In this document: piece by piece, positions 20,222 through 22,538 of the stretch
Numbering within the stretch: position 1 is the first letter of the stretch
Layout: every line of letters starts with the position of its first letter
Source of the DNA: Reticulomyxa filosa
Lineage: Eukaryota; Foraminifera; Reticulomyxidae
Assembly: GCA_000512085.1 (NCBI GenBank)
Contig: ASPP01003559.1
Location: 1 to 22,538 of the forward strand
Direction: 5' to 3'
DNA length: 22,538 nucleotides
Notes under the pieces: generated by a model
Databases searched by the model: none
What the model saw: only the letters and a program-made list of their open reading frames with translations
Told to the model about the DNA's origin: nothing
Position numbers and translations under genes: made by a program

Positions 20222-22538
20222 GCGTCCAAAAACTTCAAATTAGTCAATAATCTGTCGAATGCATCTAATTCCGTCTCCATATTTTTTTTAATATCAGATT
20301 TAACTTTCTTCATTGTTGCAACAATTTCTTTTTTTGCCACCTCATTCACGAATTGAATGGCAGATTGTGCTTTTTTGATATATTCTAGACTATTCTTCAG
20401 TTCGTTCAGATTTTTAATATCTGCTTCGCTCTCCTCAAGTGGCAATACTTTTATTTTTTTGGCCAAGGTATACAAAGCTTCTGACAAAGAGGTTTTAATC
20501 TCATTGAATGATTTTTTTTTATTTGGATCGTCGGTTTTTTCAAGTTCATGCATTTTCATGGCAACGATAGAATATCGACGATTTCTGATCGCTTCCAGTA
20601 CTGGTTTGATTTCAGTCTCATCGTGGTGGATTTTATTTTGGTACATCAAAAATAGATCACGAAATTTGTGATTGGGTTGAGCAAAATCATCCAATTCACT
20701 CAAAGCTTTAGCAATTGTGACTTTTCTTTTCAATAATGCAGAGCTTGCTTCCATTATCGCCAACTTCGTCATCTCATCAGATAGATCCAAATACATTCGT
20801 TTCAATCGTTTGTCAAATTGTTCAATTATATCTTGTGGAAAGTATGTAAATATTGTTGGATAATCTTTTTGCAGTTTTTTGACTTCAGTCAATCGATCGG
20901 AAATACCTTCGACCTCCTCAATCGTGCTTATATCACCGTCGTTGTTATTATCTTTTTTTTCATCATTGTTCGGCGTTACTCCACTTTCGGTAAGGTTCAA
21001 AGAATTAAGTTGATTTTGAACAAAGATGGAATACTTTCGTAAAAATTCTTTCACCAAATTCAATGTGTTTGTGATTTCTTCTCTCAGAGGAACTACTGGT
21101 CTATGCTCTGTTTGTTTTTTTTCATCTTCATCATTGCCACTTGTACTAAATTGACTTGTTATTGTATCAACAGGGAAGCCGATGGCTTTGCATTCTTTCA
21201 AGTACTGCAATACCTTTGCAGTTTTAGAAGCACTCAATACTTCAAAGGTGTACCCAGAATTTTTCTTTAATTTTGCAATTTCACGTTTGCATTGACGAAT
21301 CTTGTCATTCAATTCTTTTTTATTGTCGATTAAGCTCTGTACATCACTCTCCACAAATTCGTGACTCTTTAATGACTTACAAACACTTGCCAATGACATC
21401 TCTCCTTTTTGTAATTGTTTTTCGTATTCTCTCTTTACTTGTTCGTCCTTGTCGAGTTTTTCTTTTAATTCCTTCATTTGTTTTTGATAACTTTCATTCA
21501 TTCCTTTTTCTTCTTGTTTCAATTTTTCCAAATTCTGCTTTCCTTCTTCCACTCCTTCCATGGGCTGCTTGCTTGTTGTTTTCAAATAATGTATCGCTGC
21601 TTCCTTGTCGGATGTCAACTGCGGAGATGTCGGTAACGAATTGGGGATGGAGTTTTCATTTTCATGCTCTTGCTTGGTTTCTTCTAATTGCGAAAGTTTT
21701 TCTTGGATTGCTTTTGTATTATCTTTATACTTTTGATCAGGCATAGTCATGATTTTGATCAATTCCTCTATTTTGATTTTCGTCACATTGATTTTCGAAT
21801 CAAGATCTTTTGCATTCTCAAACTTCATTTCCTGCAAATATGAATTGGCAGCACGGATATCTTCAGCACAAAATCTAAGTTGGATCAAACTCTCTTTCAT
21901 CTTTTCTTGATTTGCCACATTTTTTGCTTCCAACGCAAATTCACGACGAATTGTAGCTAATATGGCTCGCACAGATTGCTCCAATGGACCACCCGCTTTT
22001 TGACGAAATGGGGTTAATTCCGGAATGGTCACTTCCAAACGACGCAAATTTCCAAGATGAGCAAAGACATTACGAGCGTCTTTGAAATGCTCAGGATGAT
22101 CTAGATCAAGTTCCAATTCTTGACTTAATTGTTGCAATTCATGTAAATGCGATATCAGCTTTTGTTTTATGGTTTCCATCAAACTGCTGCTCCCATCTTC
22201 TTGACGTTCGTCAATCCACTTTGAATTGCTCACACAACGAACACACTCACACAATCGATTGTAATCAATTGATACATTTTGTCTATTGAGAGAGCCAAGT
22301 ATTGCATCAATGTCTTTTTGGATTTCGCGTACAAACGCATTTATTTTTTCGATAGTTTGATAATATTGACTTCCCGTCCTTTCTTTTACTACTTTCATGC
22401 CTCGAAGTTCTTCCATCACCAAAATCAATTTTTTGATTTCATCAAATGCTTGATACCTTTTTTTTTTAAACAGGTTCAAAATCTCTTGTCCAACTTTTTC
22501 AAAATATTCAATTATTTCATTTACAAATGAACGAACTA
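20222..22538 (-). CDS. Gene B, upstream part: helical rod, cut by the window edge
   Basis: The frame is open to the right edge. Upstream of residue LFKKKRYQAFDEI it still matches A (VRSFVNEIIEYFEKV versus FRSFLIELIGYFEKI), so no start codon lies in the window and the TTG at 22479 is not a start. The piece corresponds to the middle of A from about residue 780. Conserved blocks include YNRLCECVRCVSNSKWIDER, LDLDHP and HLGNLRRLE. Charged coiled-coil stretches follow (about 21400-21750), then an acidic linker (about 20930-20970 and 21090-21150). The GTPase and PB1-like regions are expected beyond the window; this is inference from A. Confidence 0.85.

Noticed and set aside
16170-21746. + strand open frames opposite gene B
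   Set aside because: These are antisense shadows of a frame with clear paralogy and motifs.
1-22538. Ciliate-type genetic code with TAA/TAG as Gln
   Set aside because: Frames of over 1,500 and 2,300 codons in AT-rich DNA contain neither codon and use CAA for Gln. Reading through the apparent stops at the frameshifts does not recover homology.
1-22538. tRNA, rRNA or CRISPR array
   Set aside because: No cloverleaf, rRNA motif or regularly spaced direct repeats were recognised by eye. This was not a covariance-model search.

Overview
The window looks like nuclear DNA of an AT-rich protist, most probably a foraminiferan close to Reticulomyxa filosa. Three things point there. The left edge holds a degenerate WD40-repeat gene whose N-terminal block (Gln-Asn-Trp-Ile ... 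Gly-Trp-Ile-Asn-Asp-Phe-Asn) is, from memory, typical of the hugely expanded WD40 family of that organism. The genes carry short GT-AG intron candidates. The intergenic DNA is T/A rich with long homopolymers. Very long frames use CAA for Gln and contain no internal TAA, TAG or TGA, so the genetic code appears standard. The species call is inference.

Layout. 1-1277 (+): a WD40 pseudogene with a frameshift, a 203-bp hairpin MITE, a 95-bp internal inversion and an in-frame stop. 1447-12171 (-): gene A, a giant gene that would encode roughly 3,450-3,500 residues. 12220-14458: non-coding DNA with two long foldback (inverted-repeat) elements. 14459-15440 (-): fragment C, a truncated and broken copy of only the C-terminal domain. 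15623-22538 (-): gene B, a second full-size paralogue that runs off the right edge. A, C and B lie head to tail on one strand, so this is a tandem gene family.

Protein architecture of A, N to C: four PB1/ubiquitin-like beta-grasp modules, about one per exon with mostly phase-0 introns; a Lys/Glu linker; a PUB-like segment; a P-loop GTPase domain (GGTGAGKST, DTPGF); about 1,800 residues of helical/coiled-coil rod; a SecA-type DEAD motor (GTGEGKS, DEVD, the FQ...GVSGTL block, GRGTD, GRTARQGG); and a C-terminal VWA domain with a DATGSM MIDAS. B shows the same order from the rod onward. The combination suggests a very large cytosolic, nucleotide-driven machine: SecA motor as ATPase engine, GTPase as switch, PB1/PUB and VWA ends as docking sites. 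Its function is not known to me and is not shown by the sequence.

A and B each need one -1 reading-frame correction (A near 3573, B in a ten-base A run near 20211-20221). Both frames are otherwise open for thousands of codons on each side, so assembly error or very recent lesions are both possible.
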